Shown here: one piece after another, positions 8,020-17,874 of the stretch
Layout: every line of letters begins with the position of its first letter
Position numbering within the stretch: the stretch's first letter is position 1
Source of the DNA: Bacteroidia bacterium
GTDB lineage: Bacteria > Bacteroidota > Bacteroidia > Bacteroidales > Prolixibacteraceae
Length of the DNA: 54,212 bases
Assembly (NCBI GenBank): GCA_025358395.1
Contig: JANYJT010000206.1
Coordinates: forward strand, 1-54,212
Reading direction: 5' to 3'
Translations under genes and position numbers: made by a program
The notes under the pieces: model-generated
Told to the model about the DNA's origin: nothing
What the model saw: the letters and a program-made list of their open reading frames with translations, nothing else
Databases searched by the model: none

Positions 8020-11000
8020 ATGCTTATTATGGAGAAGAACTCAAATATTAATGTAAACAGGATTTTAAATATCCTTAATAAAACTGTTTGCGAACCTGTT
8101 GAAATTGGGGATATCATTGACCGCTTTTTGGAGATTTCTTCACTATATCCTGACAAAACAGCCATTTTCGATTCTGAAATATCATACAGTTACTGCAGAT
8201 TATGTCAGGATATAACCATAATTTCTAATTCGCTGATTGAAAAAGGAATTAAAGAAGGAGATGTTGTTGCCGTAGTTATCGACCGCAATTACAATTATTT
8301 TGTATCTATCCTTGCAGTTTTGAATTGCGGTGCAGCATTTTTGCCGGTTGACCCCGCCAGCCCGTTGGAACGTATCGACTTTTACTGTTCCGACGCATCG
8401 GTATCACTCATATTGTCAGATGTTGACAGACCCGAATTAAAAAAGAGCATTGAGCAGTTGATTTTAGCTGAATGTCTAGAAAACTGTAGTTACACTTCCA
8501 ACCCAATTGTATCTTATAATCCGGAAAGTGTTGCCTATATTATCTATACAAGTGGCTCAACTGGAGTACCAAAAGGGGTTAAAATTCCCCGGAAGGCATT
8601 GGTCAATTTCATTTCGGGAGCGTTAAGTTTGTATCAAATTTCTTCTGATGACAGGGTTCTTCAATTTTCGAATCTCGCATTCGATGCCAGTATTGAAGAG
8701 ATTTTTTGTTCTTTTTGTTCAGGAGCTTCTCTTTATTTGCGGACTTCCGAATTACTGTTAACCGACGAATTAATCGAATTTTCAATTCACCATCAAATAA
8801 CTGTATGGGACTTGCCTACAGCATTCTGGCGTCAAATGATTCATTCTGTGTCATACCGGAATAATCCTCTTCCGGATCATTTGAGGCTTGTTATCATTGG
8901 AGGTGAAGCCGTCACCAGAAATGACGTTATCGCCTGGAATAGTACAATAGTTAGTCATAGATTATTAAATACCTACGGACCAACCGAAACGACTGTAGTT
9001 GCATTGGCCTATGAAATTATAGCCGGTTATTCGCCCGAAGGACTTGTACCTATTGGCCGGCCTCTTCCGGGGTACAGATTGTATATAACGGATTCAAACA
9101 GGGAATTGGTTCCCCCCGGCACTTCCGGCGAACTGATAATAGGAGGAGATAGTGTTGCCCTGGGTTATCTGAACCGAAAAACGGAAGAAGAGAATGCCTT
9201 TATCCGGATTGAAACTGAAGACGGTAAATCGCAAAGATTTTATCGTACCGGAGACATTGTGAAAGCCAATGATGATGGATTAGTTTTTTACCAGGGACGT
9301 GTAGACAGACAGGTTAAAATAAGGGGCTACAGAATAGAATTGGGTGAAATAGAATCTTTGCTATCGACCTGTGAAGGGATTCGTGAGACTGTTGTGATCG
9401 TTAGAGAAGATCGGCCTGGAGACAAGCGACTGGTCGCATATTTGCTGAGAAAAAGTGAGAATGAGCCGGAAGCGGGAGAATTGCAATTGTTTATTAAAAG
9501 GAAACTTCCGGAGTACATGATCCCTTCTTCATTTGTTTTTCTTGAAAAATTTCCGCTCTCCCCAAACGGGAAAATAGATGTCAAAGCCTTACCGGCGCCG
9601 GCAAGCAGCAAAAGATTATATAAACAAAGCGAAACAGTAATGCTAACTGAGACAGAAAATGATCTGGCTCTCATATGGAAAGAAATTCTGAATATCGATT
9701 GTATTGGCACTGAAGATAATTTTTTTGAAATAGGGGGACACTCTCTTTTTGCTACCATGGTGATTTCAAGGATCCACAAAGTATTTAGCATTCGTATGCC
9801 TCTGAGATCTCTATTTGAAAAGCAGACCCTGGCTGAATTTGCATCAGAAATTGATAAACAAAAAGCAGTAAACCAAGCAACTGTGGAAAATCCAATTATC
9901 CCTCATTTGGAATCTGATACAGATGTTTTCCCAGTTTCCTCCGGTCAAAAAAGACTTTGGTTTATTGAAAATTTTGAACCTGGAAATCTTGCTTACTCAA
10001 TACCGTTTGATTACAAAATCAATGGCGAAATTGATCTGACTATTTTTGAGCAGAGCATTGCTGAATTGATCAAGAGACATCCCACACTAAGAACAACGAT
10101 ACCGACTATTGAAGGTATCCCCGTTCAAAAAATACATGCTGCTGATACATTTCGGTTGGAGGTTGTCAACCTGGAAGAGCTTCCTGAAAATGAAAAGATT
10201 CAGGAAGCAGAGAGATATTCCTATGAAAACGAAACGCACCTCTTCGATCTGTCAGAAGGGCCACTTTTCTTTTGCAAGCTTCTGAAAATATCTTACAAGG
10301 ATTATACTTTTCTGTTGAATTTTCATCATACCATTACCGATGGATGGTCTGTACAGATTTTTATGAAAGAATTGGGGTTAATTTACACCGCTCTAAAACA
10401 ACAGAAACCATTAAGCCTGCCTACGTTACAGGTAACCTATTCTGACTTTTCTATCTGGCAGAAAGATTGGTTGGAAGGAGAGGGTTGCCAAAAGCAGATT
10501 GCTTACTGGAAGGACGAATTAAAAAGTGCTCCGGATTTGCTGCAACTTCCGATGGATTTTCGCCGTCCTGATATTAACACTTACGATGGAGACGAAATTT
10601 GTTTAATTCTTGATCAATCTGTCACGGAAAAATTGCAGCTATTCAGCAGGAGTAACAATGTTTCCATTTTTGTTACGCTTCTTAGTATTTTTAATACACT
10701 ACTAACCAGATACTTAACGCAAGAGGAATTCGTCCTCGGAATTCCCATAGCCGGCAGGATTCACAAAGAACTTGAATCACTTAATGGTATGTTGATTAAC
10801 AACTTTCCATTGCGCATCACCCCCAAGGAACAGATGACATTTCTTGAAATGCTTGAGCATTGCAAAGTGAAATTTTTTCAGGCTTATGACCATCAGGAAC
10901 TTCCGATTGACCGGATTGTTGAGGAATTAAAGGTTAAAAGATATGTAAACATATCTGCTCTTTTTCAGGTCATGTTCAATCTGCTCAATATGTTTGATCA

Positions 11001-13914
11001 AGAGATCTCCCTGGAAGACTCTACGATGGAAATGGTAGATAGAAGAAGGCATATTGCTCAGTTTGATCTTTCACTTGATATCTATGAATCGAAAAAAACA
11101 CTCAGATGCATTTTTATCTTCAACACCAATCTGTTTAAAAGAGAGCGGATTGAGAGAATGGCCGGACATTTCTCTGAACTTGTCAACTCATTGTTGAGCG
11201 ACCCAACTCAAAATATCAGAAAAATTCCAATCCTTAGCAAAAAAGAAAAAAATCTGATTTTGAAAGAATGGAATTTGACATCAGCGACATTTCCTGAAGA
11301 TAAATGTATTCACCAACTTTTTGAAGAACAGGTTTTAAAAACACCTGGAATGGTTGCTATTCAGGACGATAATATTACCATAACCTACCGTGAACTGAAT
11401 ATAAAGGCGAATAAACTTGCCAGACTTCTTCATCAAGAAGGTGCTTCAGAAGGATCATTTGTAGGCATTTTCCTTAACCGGAATGTTGATCTTTTGGTTG
11501 GTCTTCTGGCCATTTTGAAAGCTGGTTGCACCTATATTCCATTGGATCCAATCTATCCGAAGGAGCGGCTAGCGCTTATTCTCGAAGATAGCAATCCGGT
11601 GCTTCTGCTGACAGAAATGAAATTACTTGATTCTCTACCCTGGACGAAGGCAAAAAATATTTTCATAGAAGAGATCGAAAACTATCAAAATGAATCTGAA
11701 GAAAACACAAATTTTACAGTTACATCACATCATGCGGCATATCTTATATATACCTCAGGCTCAACAGGAAAACCCAAGGGAGTATTGATTGAACATCGGT
11801 CGCTGGTTAATTTCCTTACTTCTATGAGCAAAAAGCCTGGAATCAATTCATCTGATGTGATGCTCGCTGTCACTACAATTTCATTTGATATTGCCGGACT
11901 TGAGTTGTTTCTTCCAATTCTCAACGGCTCAAAAGTGGTAATGGCAACACAGGAAACCTCGATGAACCCTGAGCTTTTGATCAAAAAAATTGATGAATGC
12001 CAGGCTACCCTCTTACAGGCAACACCTGTAACTTTCCGAATGTTGAACTCGGCCGGATGGACCGGATCAAAAAAACTGAGAATTCTTTGTGGTGGAGAGG
12101 CTTTGTCCAAAGAACTGGCACTAGATCTGAACAGCAAATGCGCAGAGTTATGGAACATGTACGGCCCTACCGAGACAACAGTATGGTCAACAGTTGAGAA
12201 AGTCACTTTTGATCACTCAGGTGATACAGGGTATGTCAATCTTGGAAGGCCAATTGACAATACATTTATCTACGTCCTGAATTCGGAATTACAACCTGTT
12301 CCGATAGGTATTCCGGGTGAGTTATATATTGCAGGGGACGGGCTGGCCAGAGGTTACTATAACTTACCAGAGTTGACCAGAGAAAAATTCCTGCCTGATC
12401 CATTCTCAGGGATAGATGGTTCCCGAATGTACCGGACCGGTGATTTGGTTCAGCAAACAGTAGAGGGCAAGCTCGAATTTCTAAACAGAGTAGATTCACA
12501 AGTCAAAATTCGCGGTTTCAGAATTGAGTTGGGTGAAATTGAATCAGCCCTGGCACAATATCAGACTATCAGGGATAATGTTGTCATTGTCAGGGAAGAT
12601 TCCCCCGGAGATAAAAGGATCATCTCCTACATCATCCGTCAGGAAGAGATGGAGACAGATATATCTGAGCTGCGTATGTTCCTCAAAACTAAAGTGCCAG
12701 AATATATGGTGCCTTCTTCTTTTGTGTTTATCGGACAGTTTCCATTGACACCAAATGGGAAAATCGACAGAAAAGCCTTGCCGAAGCCTGAAGATACGCA
12801 ACTTGAATCAAAAAGTATTTATGTCGAACCACAGACAGAAATGGAACGAAAACTGGAGCGGATCTGGTGTGAAATTTTAAAACTCAAGCGAATTGGGACA
12901 GATGAAGGTTTTTTCGACATTGGTGGTCATTCCATGCTCGCAGTCACCTTAATGATCAAAATAGAAAAAGAACTAGGGATCAGAATCCCCCTTGCTACAT
13001 TGTTCAATCACAGTACTATCAGAGAAATGGCAGATTTCTTCGAAAAAAAGGACAGACCTGTCAATTGGGGTTCGCTGGTTCCGATAAAGACTCAGGGAAG
13101 AAAACGCCCCCTTTATCTTGTGCATGGTGCAGGGCTCAACTTGTTACTCTACAAATCGCTTGTCTCTTACCTGGATGAAGATCAACCTGTTTTCGGACTT
13201 CAGGCAAAGGGACTCGATGGGGTAGACGAACCACTAAACACAATGGAAGAAATTGCTGCCTATTATATCAACGAGATTCTGACTGTTGATAAGAGTGGTA
13301 CATATGCGGTTGCGGGATTCTCACTCGGTGGTCAAATAGCTTACGAAATGGCTCGTCAGCTATTACTGATGAACAATAAAGTCAGCTTCCTGGGAGTTTT
13401 TGATACCAGCACCTTCAATGTTTCCGATAAACAATTGCCAATATTTGAAAGGTATGTTCAACGTCTTGACTGGAATTTTAATATGCTGACATGGAATATT
13501 AGCACCCTCATTAAAAAACCGGCAGGTAAAAAAATCGAATTTTTCACTTTGAAATTGAATTCTATTCTTAAAAAGATTTCAGGAAATGATTACAAAGTTA
13601 AACCATCCGGAGTCTCGGAAGGGAAACAAAATGAGCTACCTAAATACCTGCACAAAGTACATCAGGCCAATATTCACGCCCTTAATAATTACATACTACC
13701 GGAATATCCCGGAAAATTGCATCTTTTCAGAGCCATGGATCAAAGTTTCTACCTTAAAGACCCAATCCTGTATGGGTGGGATAAATACGTCAAAGGAGGT
13801 GTTGAGGTTTTGGATATTCCCGGGGAGCATTCCAAAATCTTCGCTCCTCCAAACGATAAATATTTTTCATACACCTTGCAAAAATGTTTAAACCAAACTT
13901 CCCCGACTTATTAA
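8020..13914 (+). CDS. Dimodular nonribosomal peptide synthetase NRPS1 (A-PCP-C-A-PCP-TE)
   Basis: This 1964-aa cytoplasmic NRPS should join two amino acids and release the product with its own thioesterase. Domains by motif: A1 about residues 30-520 (YTSGSTG from Tyr176); PCP1 with phosphopantetheine Ser575 in GGHSL; C about 635-1065 with HHTITDG (His769-Gly775); A2 about 1105-1600 (YTSGSTG from Tyr1244); PCP2 with Ser1638; TE about 1700-1960 with GFSLGG (Ser1768) and PGEHS (His1937). There is no epimerisation domain. Aligned by eye to GrsA, pocket positions read D-A-E-D-I-G-T-V-V for A1, which resembles basic-residue (Lys-like) codes, and D-I-L-Q-L-G-M-V-W for A2, the known glycine-type code. 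A start nine bases further in (ATG 8029) is also possible. No phosphopantetheinyl transferase or MbtH-like gene is in the window. It is followed 19 bases later by an ATP-grasp gene. Confidence 0.95.
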   Translation: MLIMEKNSNINVNRILNILNKTVCEPVEIGDIIDRFLEISSLYPDKTAIFDSEISYSYCRLCQDITIISNSLIEKGIKEGDVVAVVIDRNYNYFVSILAVLNCGAAFLPVDPASPLERIDFYCSDASVSLILSDVDRPELKKSIEQLILAECLENCSYTSNPIVSYNPESVAYIIYTSGSTGVPKGVKIPRKALVNFISGALSLYQISSDDRVLQFSNLAFDASIEEIFCSFCSGASLYLRTSELLLTDELIEFSIHHQITVWDLPTAFWRQMIHSVSYRNNPLPDHLRLVIIGGEAVTRNDVIAWNSTIVSHRLLNTYGPTETTVVALAYEIIAGYSPEGLVPIGRPLPGYRLYITDSNRELVPPGTSGELIIGGDSVALGYLNRKTEEENAFIRIETEDGKSQRFYRTGDIVKANDDGLVFYQGRVDRQVKIRGYRIELGEIESLLSTCEGIRETVVIVREDRPGDKRLVAYLLRKSENEPEAGELQLFIKRKLPEYMIPSSFVFLEKFPLSPNGKIDVKALPAPASSKRLYKQSETVMLTETENDLALIWKEILNIDCIGTEDNFFEIGGHSLFATMVISRIHKVFSIRMPLRSLFEKQTLAEFASEIDKQKAVNQATVENPIIPHLESDTDVFPVSSGQKRLWFIENFEPGNLAYSIPFDYKINGEIDLTIFEQSIAELIKRHPTLRTTIPTIEGIPVQKIHAADTFRLEVVNLEELPENEKIQEAERYSYENETHLFDLSEGPLFFCKLLKISYKDYTFLLNFHHTITDGWSVQIFMKELGLIYTALKQQKPLSLPTLQVTYSDFSIWQKDWLEGEGCQKQIAYWKDELKSAPDLLQLPMDFRRPDINTYDGDEICLILDQSVTEKLQLFSRSNNVSIFVTLLSIFNTLLTRYLTQEEFVLGIPIAGRIHKELESLNGMLINNFPLRITPKEQMTFLEMLEHCKVKFFQAYDHQELPIDRIVEELKVKRYVNISALFQVMFNLLNMFDQEISLEDSTMEMVDRRRHIAQFDLSLDIYESKKTLRCIFIFNTNLFKRERIERMAGHFSELVNSLLSDPTQNIRKIPILSKKEKNLILKEWNLTSATFPEDKCIHQLFEEQVLKTPGMVAIQDDNITITYRELNIKANKLARLLHQEGASEGSFVGIFLNRNVDLLVGLLAILKAGCTYIPLDPIYPKERLALILEDSNPVLLLTEMKLLDSLPWTKAKNIFIEEIENYQNESEENTNFTVTSHHAAYLIYTSGSTGKPKGVLIEHRSLVNFLTSMSKKPGINSSDVMLAVTTISFDIAGLELFLPILNGSKVVMATQETSMNPELLIKKIDECQATLLQATPVTFRMLNSAGWTGSKKLRILCGGEALSKELALDLNSKCAELWNMYGPTETTVWSTVEKVTFDHSGDTGYVNLGRPIDNTFIYVLNSELQPVPIGIPGELYIAGDGLARGYYNLPELTREKFLPDPFSGIDGSRMYRTGDLVQQTVEGKLEFLNRVDSQVKIRGFRIELGEIESALAQYQTIRDNVVIVREDSPGDKRIISYIIRQEEMETDISELRMFLKTKVPEYMVPSSFVFIGQFPLTPNGKIDRKALPKPEDTQLESKSIYVEPQTEMERKLERIWCEILKLKRIGTDEGFFDIGGHSMLAVTLMIKIEKELGIRIPLATLFNHSTIREMADFFEKKDRPVNWGSLVPIKTQGRKRPLYLVHGAGLNLLLYKSLVSYLDEDQPVFGLQAKGLDGVDEPLNTMEEIAAYYINEILTVDKSGTYAVAGFSLGGQIAYEMARQLLLMNNKVSFLGVFDTSTFNVSDKQLPIFERYVQRLDWNFNMLTWNISTLIKKPAGKKIEFFTLKLNSILKKISGNDYKVKPSGVSEGKQNELPKYLHKVHQANIHALNNYILPEYPGKLHLFRAMDQSFYLKDPILYGWDKYVKGGVEVLDIPGEHSKIFAPPNDKYFSYTLQKCLNQTSPTY

Positions 13915-13933
13915 TTAACCTTCGTTTCTATAT

Positions 13934-15106
13934 ATGAGGGCCTCATTTCAGTTAGATAGAACCTATTCTGTTTTAATACCGGACGGTGAAAGTTATTTTG
14001 CTCTTCCGACTTTACAGTGTCTTGGTCGTGTTAAAAATATCGAGGTTTATGTCCTTTCCAAAAGCAAAAAAGCTTCTATTCGGTTTTCCAGGTATACAAG
14101 ACACTGTTTTTTTATCCCGAAAGAAAGCAGTCATGAGGAAAGGTTTACTAAAATTCTCAACATTGTAAAAAGGAAAAAAATTGATATCGTTCTAGCTATT
14201 GACCAACCGACTATCCGATATTTGGCGGATCATGGAAATTCACTTTTAGAATATACGGCTATCGCGCCTATTCCAAAAGTCGAATCTTTTGATGTGGCCG
14301 TAGATAAATGGAGTTTGGCTGAGTTGCTCAGGATAAACAATATTCCGGTACCAGAAACAATATTATATGACAATAGCAGTCTCTTTTTATCAGCTTTGGC
14401 AGCTTTGTCCTTTCCTGTTTTGATCAAGCCCCTGAGGGGTGACGGTGGAATTGGGATCAAGTTTTTCGATAATCCGTCCTCTCTTGTGAATTATTGCAAA
14501 GAGCATATTGGTCCCAAAGAATATATTGTCCAATCCTATATCAAGGGCTATGATATTGATTGCAGCGTTTTATGCAGAAATGGAAAAATTTTGGCCAGTA
14601 CAATTCAAAAGAGAATCATCAACGATCCAATATTTTTTGGACCAACGATGAACATCGATTTTTTATATGATGAAAAAGTATTCAAGATCGTGTCAGAGAC
14701 AATCGGGCTCTTGGATTGGACCGGAGTAGTACATTTTGATCTCAGATTTGACGAAGAGATAAATCGAGTGAAGATTATCGAAATGAATGCCCGTTATTGG
14801 GGTAGTATTGTTGGATCCTATTGTTCAGGCGTTAACTTTCCATTTCTGGCTGTGCTGGAGGGATTGAATATGGAATTTCCTCCTTATAATTGTACTCCAA
14901 TCCGATATGTGGATGCAGTAACTGCCCTTAAAATTTCATTCTTTGGATTCTTAAACAAAAAGAGTGCCATCAGTTATTATGATCACTCTAAATTAAACTC
15001 ACATCTTAAAGATCCTTTGCCTTTATTCTATTCATCAGGCATCCAGTTGTATAACAAAATTGATCGAACCTTCACCAATTTCTGGAATAAAATTAAATCG
15101 ATTTAA
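13934..15106 (+). CDS. ATP-grasp carboxylate-amine/thiol ligase, copy 1
   Basis: This is a 390-aa ATP-grasp protein resembling the carbamoyl-phosphate-synthase-like group. Such enzymes activate a carboxylate as an acyl phosphate and transfer it to an amine or similar nucleophile. Seen: an N-terminal Rossmann-like half (YSVLIPDGES, residues 11-20); the first ATP lysine in FPVLIKP (Lys165); the glycine-rich loop RGDGGIGIKFF (168-178); HFDLRFDE (267-274); and the metal-binding IIEMNARYWGS (281-291, Glu283 and Asn285). No signal peptide or membrane span is seen. It starts 19 bases after NRPS1 and is followed 25 bases later by a close paralogue, so the three genes are almost certainly one transcript. 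A role in joining or capping the NRPS product, or attaching it to a sugar carboxylate or amine, is an inference. The substrate is unknown. Confidence 0.85.
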   Translation: MRASFQLDRTYSVLIPDGESYFALPTLQCLGRVKNIEVYVLSKSKKASIRFSRYTRHCFFIPKESSHEERFTKILNIVKRKKIDIVLAIDQPTIRYLADHGNSLLEYTAIAPIPKVESFDVAVDKWSLAELLRINNIPVPETILYDNSSLFLSALAALSFPVLIKPLRGDGGIGIKFFDNPSSLVNYCKEHIGPKEYIVQSYIKGYDIDCSVLCRNGKILASTIQKRIINDPIFFGPTMNIDFLYDEKVFKIVSETIGLLDWTGVVHFDLRFDEEINRVKIIEMNARYWGSIVGSYCSGVNFPFLAVLEGLNMEFPPYNCTPIRYVDAVTALKISFFGFLNKKSAISYYDHSKLNSHLKDPLPLFYSSGIQLYNKIDRTFTNFWNKIKSI

Positions 15107-15131
15107 TATTCTAAAACATTCCTTCTCTAAT

Positions 15132-16313
15132 ATGTCAAACCTTCACCAAAACAATAAGCCATATTCTGTTTTAATCCCGGACGGAGAGAGTTTTTTTGCG
15201 TTACCAGTCCTTCAATGCCTGGGCCAGATGCAAAATATTGACATATATGTTCTTTCCAACAATAGCTCTGCTGCTATTCGGTTTTCAAGATACACCAGGA
15301 AATATTTCAGCTATCCTGTCGAAGAAGGTGATGTCGGCAGGTTGAAAGCTATGCTCAGGATAGTAAAGGAAAAGAAAATTGATATTGTTTTAACGATTGA
15401 TGAACCGACAATCCGTTTTCTATCTGAGAATGGAAGTGAACTTTTGAAATATACCTTACTTGCGCCCTATCCCAAAGCCGAAACTTTTGACAATGTTGTT
15501 GACAAATGGAAGTTCGCCAATTGGCTTAAAACGAACAATATCCCTTACCCGACAACAATCTTGTACCAAACCGGACCGGTTTTTGAAGAGGAACTTTCGT
15601 CGGTCAATTTTCCGGTTCTGATTAAGCCGGCCAGGGGAAACGGAGGCATAGGAATCAAGTTTTTTAATGATCCTGCCTCTTTGAAAGAGTACTGCCTGAG
15701 TCACATTCAATCCGGGGAATACATTGTTCAGTCTTTCGTTGAAGGATATGATCTTGGGTGCAGTGTTTTAAGCAAAGACGGTAAATTGCTGGCAACTACC
15801 ATGCAAAAAAGATCTGTTAATGTACCCTTGACCTTCAGCCCATTCACAAACATTGATTTTCTGTATGACAGTAATATCTATAGCCTTATCGAGAAAATTA
15901 TCAAGGCATTAAACTGGTCAGGAGTCGCACATTTCGACTTGCGGTATGACGAAAAGGAAAAACAGGTTAAGGTGCTTGAAATTAATGGCCGTTTTTGGCA
16001 AAGCGTCCCCGGGTCATTTTATGCCGGTGTCAATTTTCCTTACCTTGCAACACTTGTCGGATTAAATCGAGAGTTACCGCCATTGAACGTTCGGCCTATC
16101 CATTATGTCAATCCTAAGACGGCTTTACAAATTCTTACTCAAAAATATATATATAGAAGGAGTGAGATTCAGGAGTTCGGTGGATCAAAACTGGAAATGC
16201 ATCTTAAAGATCCCCTGCCATTAATTATGACCAGGTTGATTCAGCTGTATAATTATATTGTGCGCGTCTTCGCATCCCGTTCGACTTTCTTCCAACAAAA
16301 TTCTTCGAACTGA
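15132..16313 (+). CDS. ATP-grasp carboxylate-amine/thiol ligase, copy 2
   Basis: This 393-aa tandem paralogue of the preceding gene is similar over the whole length and keeps the same sites: YSVLIPDGES, FPVLIKPARGNGGIGIKFF, HFDLRYDE and the metal site LEINGRFW. ATG at 15132 is chosen because its N-terminus aligns with copy 1. An in-frame ATG at 15060 would overlap copy 1 by 47 bases and add a 24-residue extension with no counterpart. The glycine loop has N where copy 1 has D, and the metal-site residues NARYWG become NGRFWQ. The two copies may therefore act on different substrates or in sequence. The C-terminal tail is longer and serine-rich (SRSTFFQQNSSN). Confidence 0.84.
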   Translation: MSNLHQNNKPYSVLIPDGESFFALPVLQCLGQMQNIDIYVLSNNSSAAIRFSRYTRKYFSYPVEEGDVGRLKAMLRIVKEKKIDIVLTIDEPTIRFLSENGSELLKYTLLAPYPKAETFDNVVDKWKFANWLKTNNIPYPTTILYQTGPVFEEELSSVNFPVLIKPARGNGGIGIKFFNDPASLKEYCLSHIQSGEYIVQSFVEGYDLGCSVLSKDGKLLATTMQKRSVNVPLTFSPFTNIDFLYDSNIYSLIEKIIKALNWSGVAHFDLRYDEKEKQVKVLEINGRFWQSVPGSFYAGVNFPYLATLVGLNRELPPLNVRPIHYVNPKTALQILTQKYIYRRSEIQEFGGSKLEMHLKDPLPLIMTRLIQLYNYIVRVFASRSTFFQQNSSN

Positions 16314-16418
16314 ATGAACCATTCCAGAACTACTCATCTACTCACAAATTCCCTATATTTGACCCAATTGTTTTTGAATAATCAGTAATATTTTAACTTT
16401 GAAATTCAACCAAAAAAC

Positions 16419-17414
16419 ATGGTATTGAAAAGTGGAATTAGATATTGGGTAAATGCAATAATAATTTTTGGTGTATTAATATTCGATATTGTAGGATGTA
16501 CTCCTCGGGCAAATCCTCCGGAAATACCAACATTGGCCACAACAAATGTGGAGTCCATAACTTCATCATCAGCCATCATTGGTGGAAATATAATTACGGA
16601 TGGTGGTGCGACCATTACTTTTCGCGGGGTATGTTGGAGCATAAGTCATAACCCAACGACATCCGACAGTAAGACATCTGAAGCTACAGGCACAGGAGTT
16701 TTCTCGAGTTACATAATAGGCTTAAAAGCAAATTCAACTTATTACGTAAGAGCCTATGCAACCAATAGTGCCGGAACTGCCTATGGTAACGAACTCCTCT
16801 TTAAAACAACGGATCTAACTGTTAATGAGATTACTGATATCGAAGGTAATGTATATGGAACTATTAAAATTGGAAACCAGGTTTGGATGGCGCAAAGCCT
16901 TAAGACTGGCAAAATCAATGATGGAACAACAATACCACTTGTCAAGGACAATAATACCTGGGCAAAAATGACTACTCCAGCTTATTGTTGGTATGATAAT
17001 AACGATGATGACCAAAATATGTATGGAGCTTTGTACAACTGGTATGCAGCGAATTCAAGTAATATTTGCCCCAGTGGATGGCATGTGCCAAGTGACCAAG
17101 AGTGGACTGTTTTAGCAACTTCACTTGGTGGTGAGGCTATTGCCGGTGGTAAAATGAAGGAAACGGGCTTTTTGCATTGGTTATCTCCAAATACCGGAGC
17201 AACAAACACAAGTGGTTTTACCGGACTGGGTGGTGGTAACCGAAATATCAATGGTGCGTTTTTCAATATGGCTATTACTGGTGACTATTGGAGCACTACA
17301 GAATACAATACTTCTGAAGCCTGGGATAGATTCCTGTACGCCAGAGATCAAATCTTAAGCAGAGAACACTACGCAAAGACAATTGGCTTTTTCATTAGGT
17401 GTGTTAAGAATTAA
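16419..17414 (+). CDS. Outer-surface lipoprotein with Fn3-like and FISUMP domains
   Basis: This 331-aa predicted lipoprotein has a hydrophobic signal segment (about residues 10-25) ending in the lipobox IVGC with lipidated Cys27. A fibronectin-III-like domain covers about 37-130, with typical phrases YYVRAYATNSAG and LLFKTTD. From about 138 to the end comes a FISUMP domain (Fibrobacter succinogenes major paralogous domain): TIKIGNQVWMAQSL, GALYNWYAA, CPSGWHVPSDQEW and a final FIRCVKN are all diagnostic. FISUMP proteins are abundant on Bacteroidota surfaces, but their molecular role is not established. The gene begins 105 bases after the ATP-grasp pair and may be transcribed with it. Confidence 0.9.
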   Translation: MVLKSGIRYWVNAIIIFGVLIFDIVGCTPRANPPEIPTLATTNVESITSSSAIIGGNIITDGGATITFRGVCWSISHNPTTSDSKTSEATGTGVFSSYIIGLKANSTYYVRAYATNSAGTAYGNELLFKTTDLTVNEITDIEGNVYGTIKIGNQVWMAQSLKTGKINDGTTIPLVKDNNTWAKMTTPAYCWYDNNDDDQNMYGALYNWYAANSSNICPSGWHVPSDQEWTVLATSLGGEAIAGGKMKETGFLHWLSPNTGATNTSGFTGLGGGNRNINGAFFNMAITGDYWSTTEYNTSEAWDRFLYARDQILSREHYAKTIGFFIRCVKN

Positions 17415-17460
17415 AAGGAATTAGAATCCAAATTGAATCAGCATTGTAGGTTGGATTTAC

Positions 17461-17483
17461 CAATATCAGCGATCCTGATATTG
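17461..17483 (+). terminator. 9-bp stem-loop downstream of the FISUMP gene
   Basis: The arms CAATATCAG (17461-17469) and CTGATATTG (17475-17483) flank a 5-base loop, 47 bases after the lipoprotein stop. The following sequence is AT-rich but lacks a clean T run, so terminator activity is only possible. Confidence 0.35.
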
Positions 17484-17549
17484 ATATTAAGTATTCTGAT
17501 TTATTATATTCATTCTAAATTCCATATCAATTGTTTTCGTCATTATTTT

Positions 17550-17579
17550 TGAAATAGAATACAATGTAATTCTATTTCA
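17550..17579. repeat. 11-bp perfect inverted repeat TGAAATAGAAT/ATTCTATTTCA
   Basis: The arms at 17550-17560 and 17569-17579 enclose the 8-base spacer ACAATGTA. No T run follows on either strand. It could be a weak terminator, a protein-binding dyad or an RNA stem in the long leader of the beta-helix gene. Confidence 0.35.
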
Positions 17580-17874
17580 GTAATTTATTCATGCTTATTT
17601 AGACCTAATAACCCTCTAGTTAAGATTTAATCTAATTACACATTGATATATGGATAGGTCTACCTATTCAGATACAATTATTTTTACATCGATAAGGATT
17701 ACCCTTAGGCCCGGTTTGTGGTAATGTGCTACAAAGTAGAAAGTCCTTTTCAACATTAATTGTTCATGGTCATTGATGATTCCTCTCGGATCTGCTTTTG
17801 TGTCTTGATACCACAACCCACTGAATTCTGGTCCGTGATTTAATTAGCTAAACGAGCACAAAAATTTAAGCGAC

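Larger units (their letters stand above)
17415..17874. other. 460-bp intergenic region with two hairpin-forming dyads
   Basis: No gene is seen. Two perfect dyads lie in the left half (listed separately). The right half is less AT-rich, contains TTTG at about 17713 without a good -7 partner, and should carry the promoter of the 1231-aa beta-helix gene. No tRNA-like or riboswitch-like structure was recognised. Confidence 0.4.

Noticed and set aside
9327..9791. 154-codon minus-strand frame within NRPS1, and similar long antisense frames in NRPS2 and the kinases
   Set aside because: They fall opposite conserved A-domain, PCP and kinase motifs and have unnatural compositions; they are shadows of real genes.
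15060..15131. Upstream in-frame ATG for the second ATP-grasp gene
   Set aside because: It would overlap the first ATP-grasp gene by 47 bases and adds residues absent from the paralogue; ATG 15132 aligns with copy 1.
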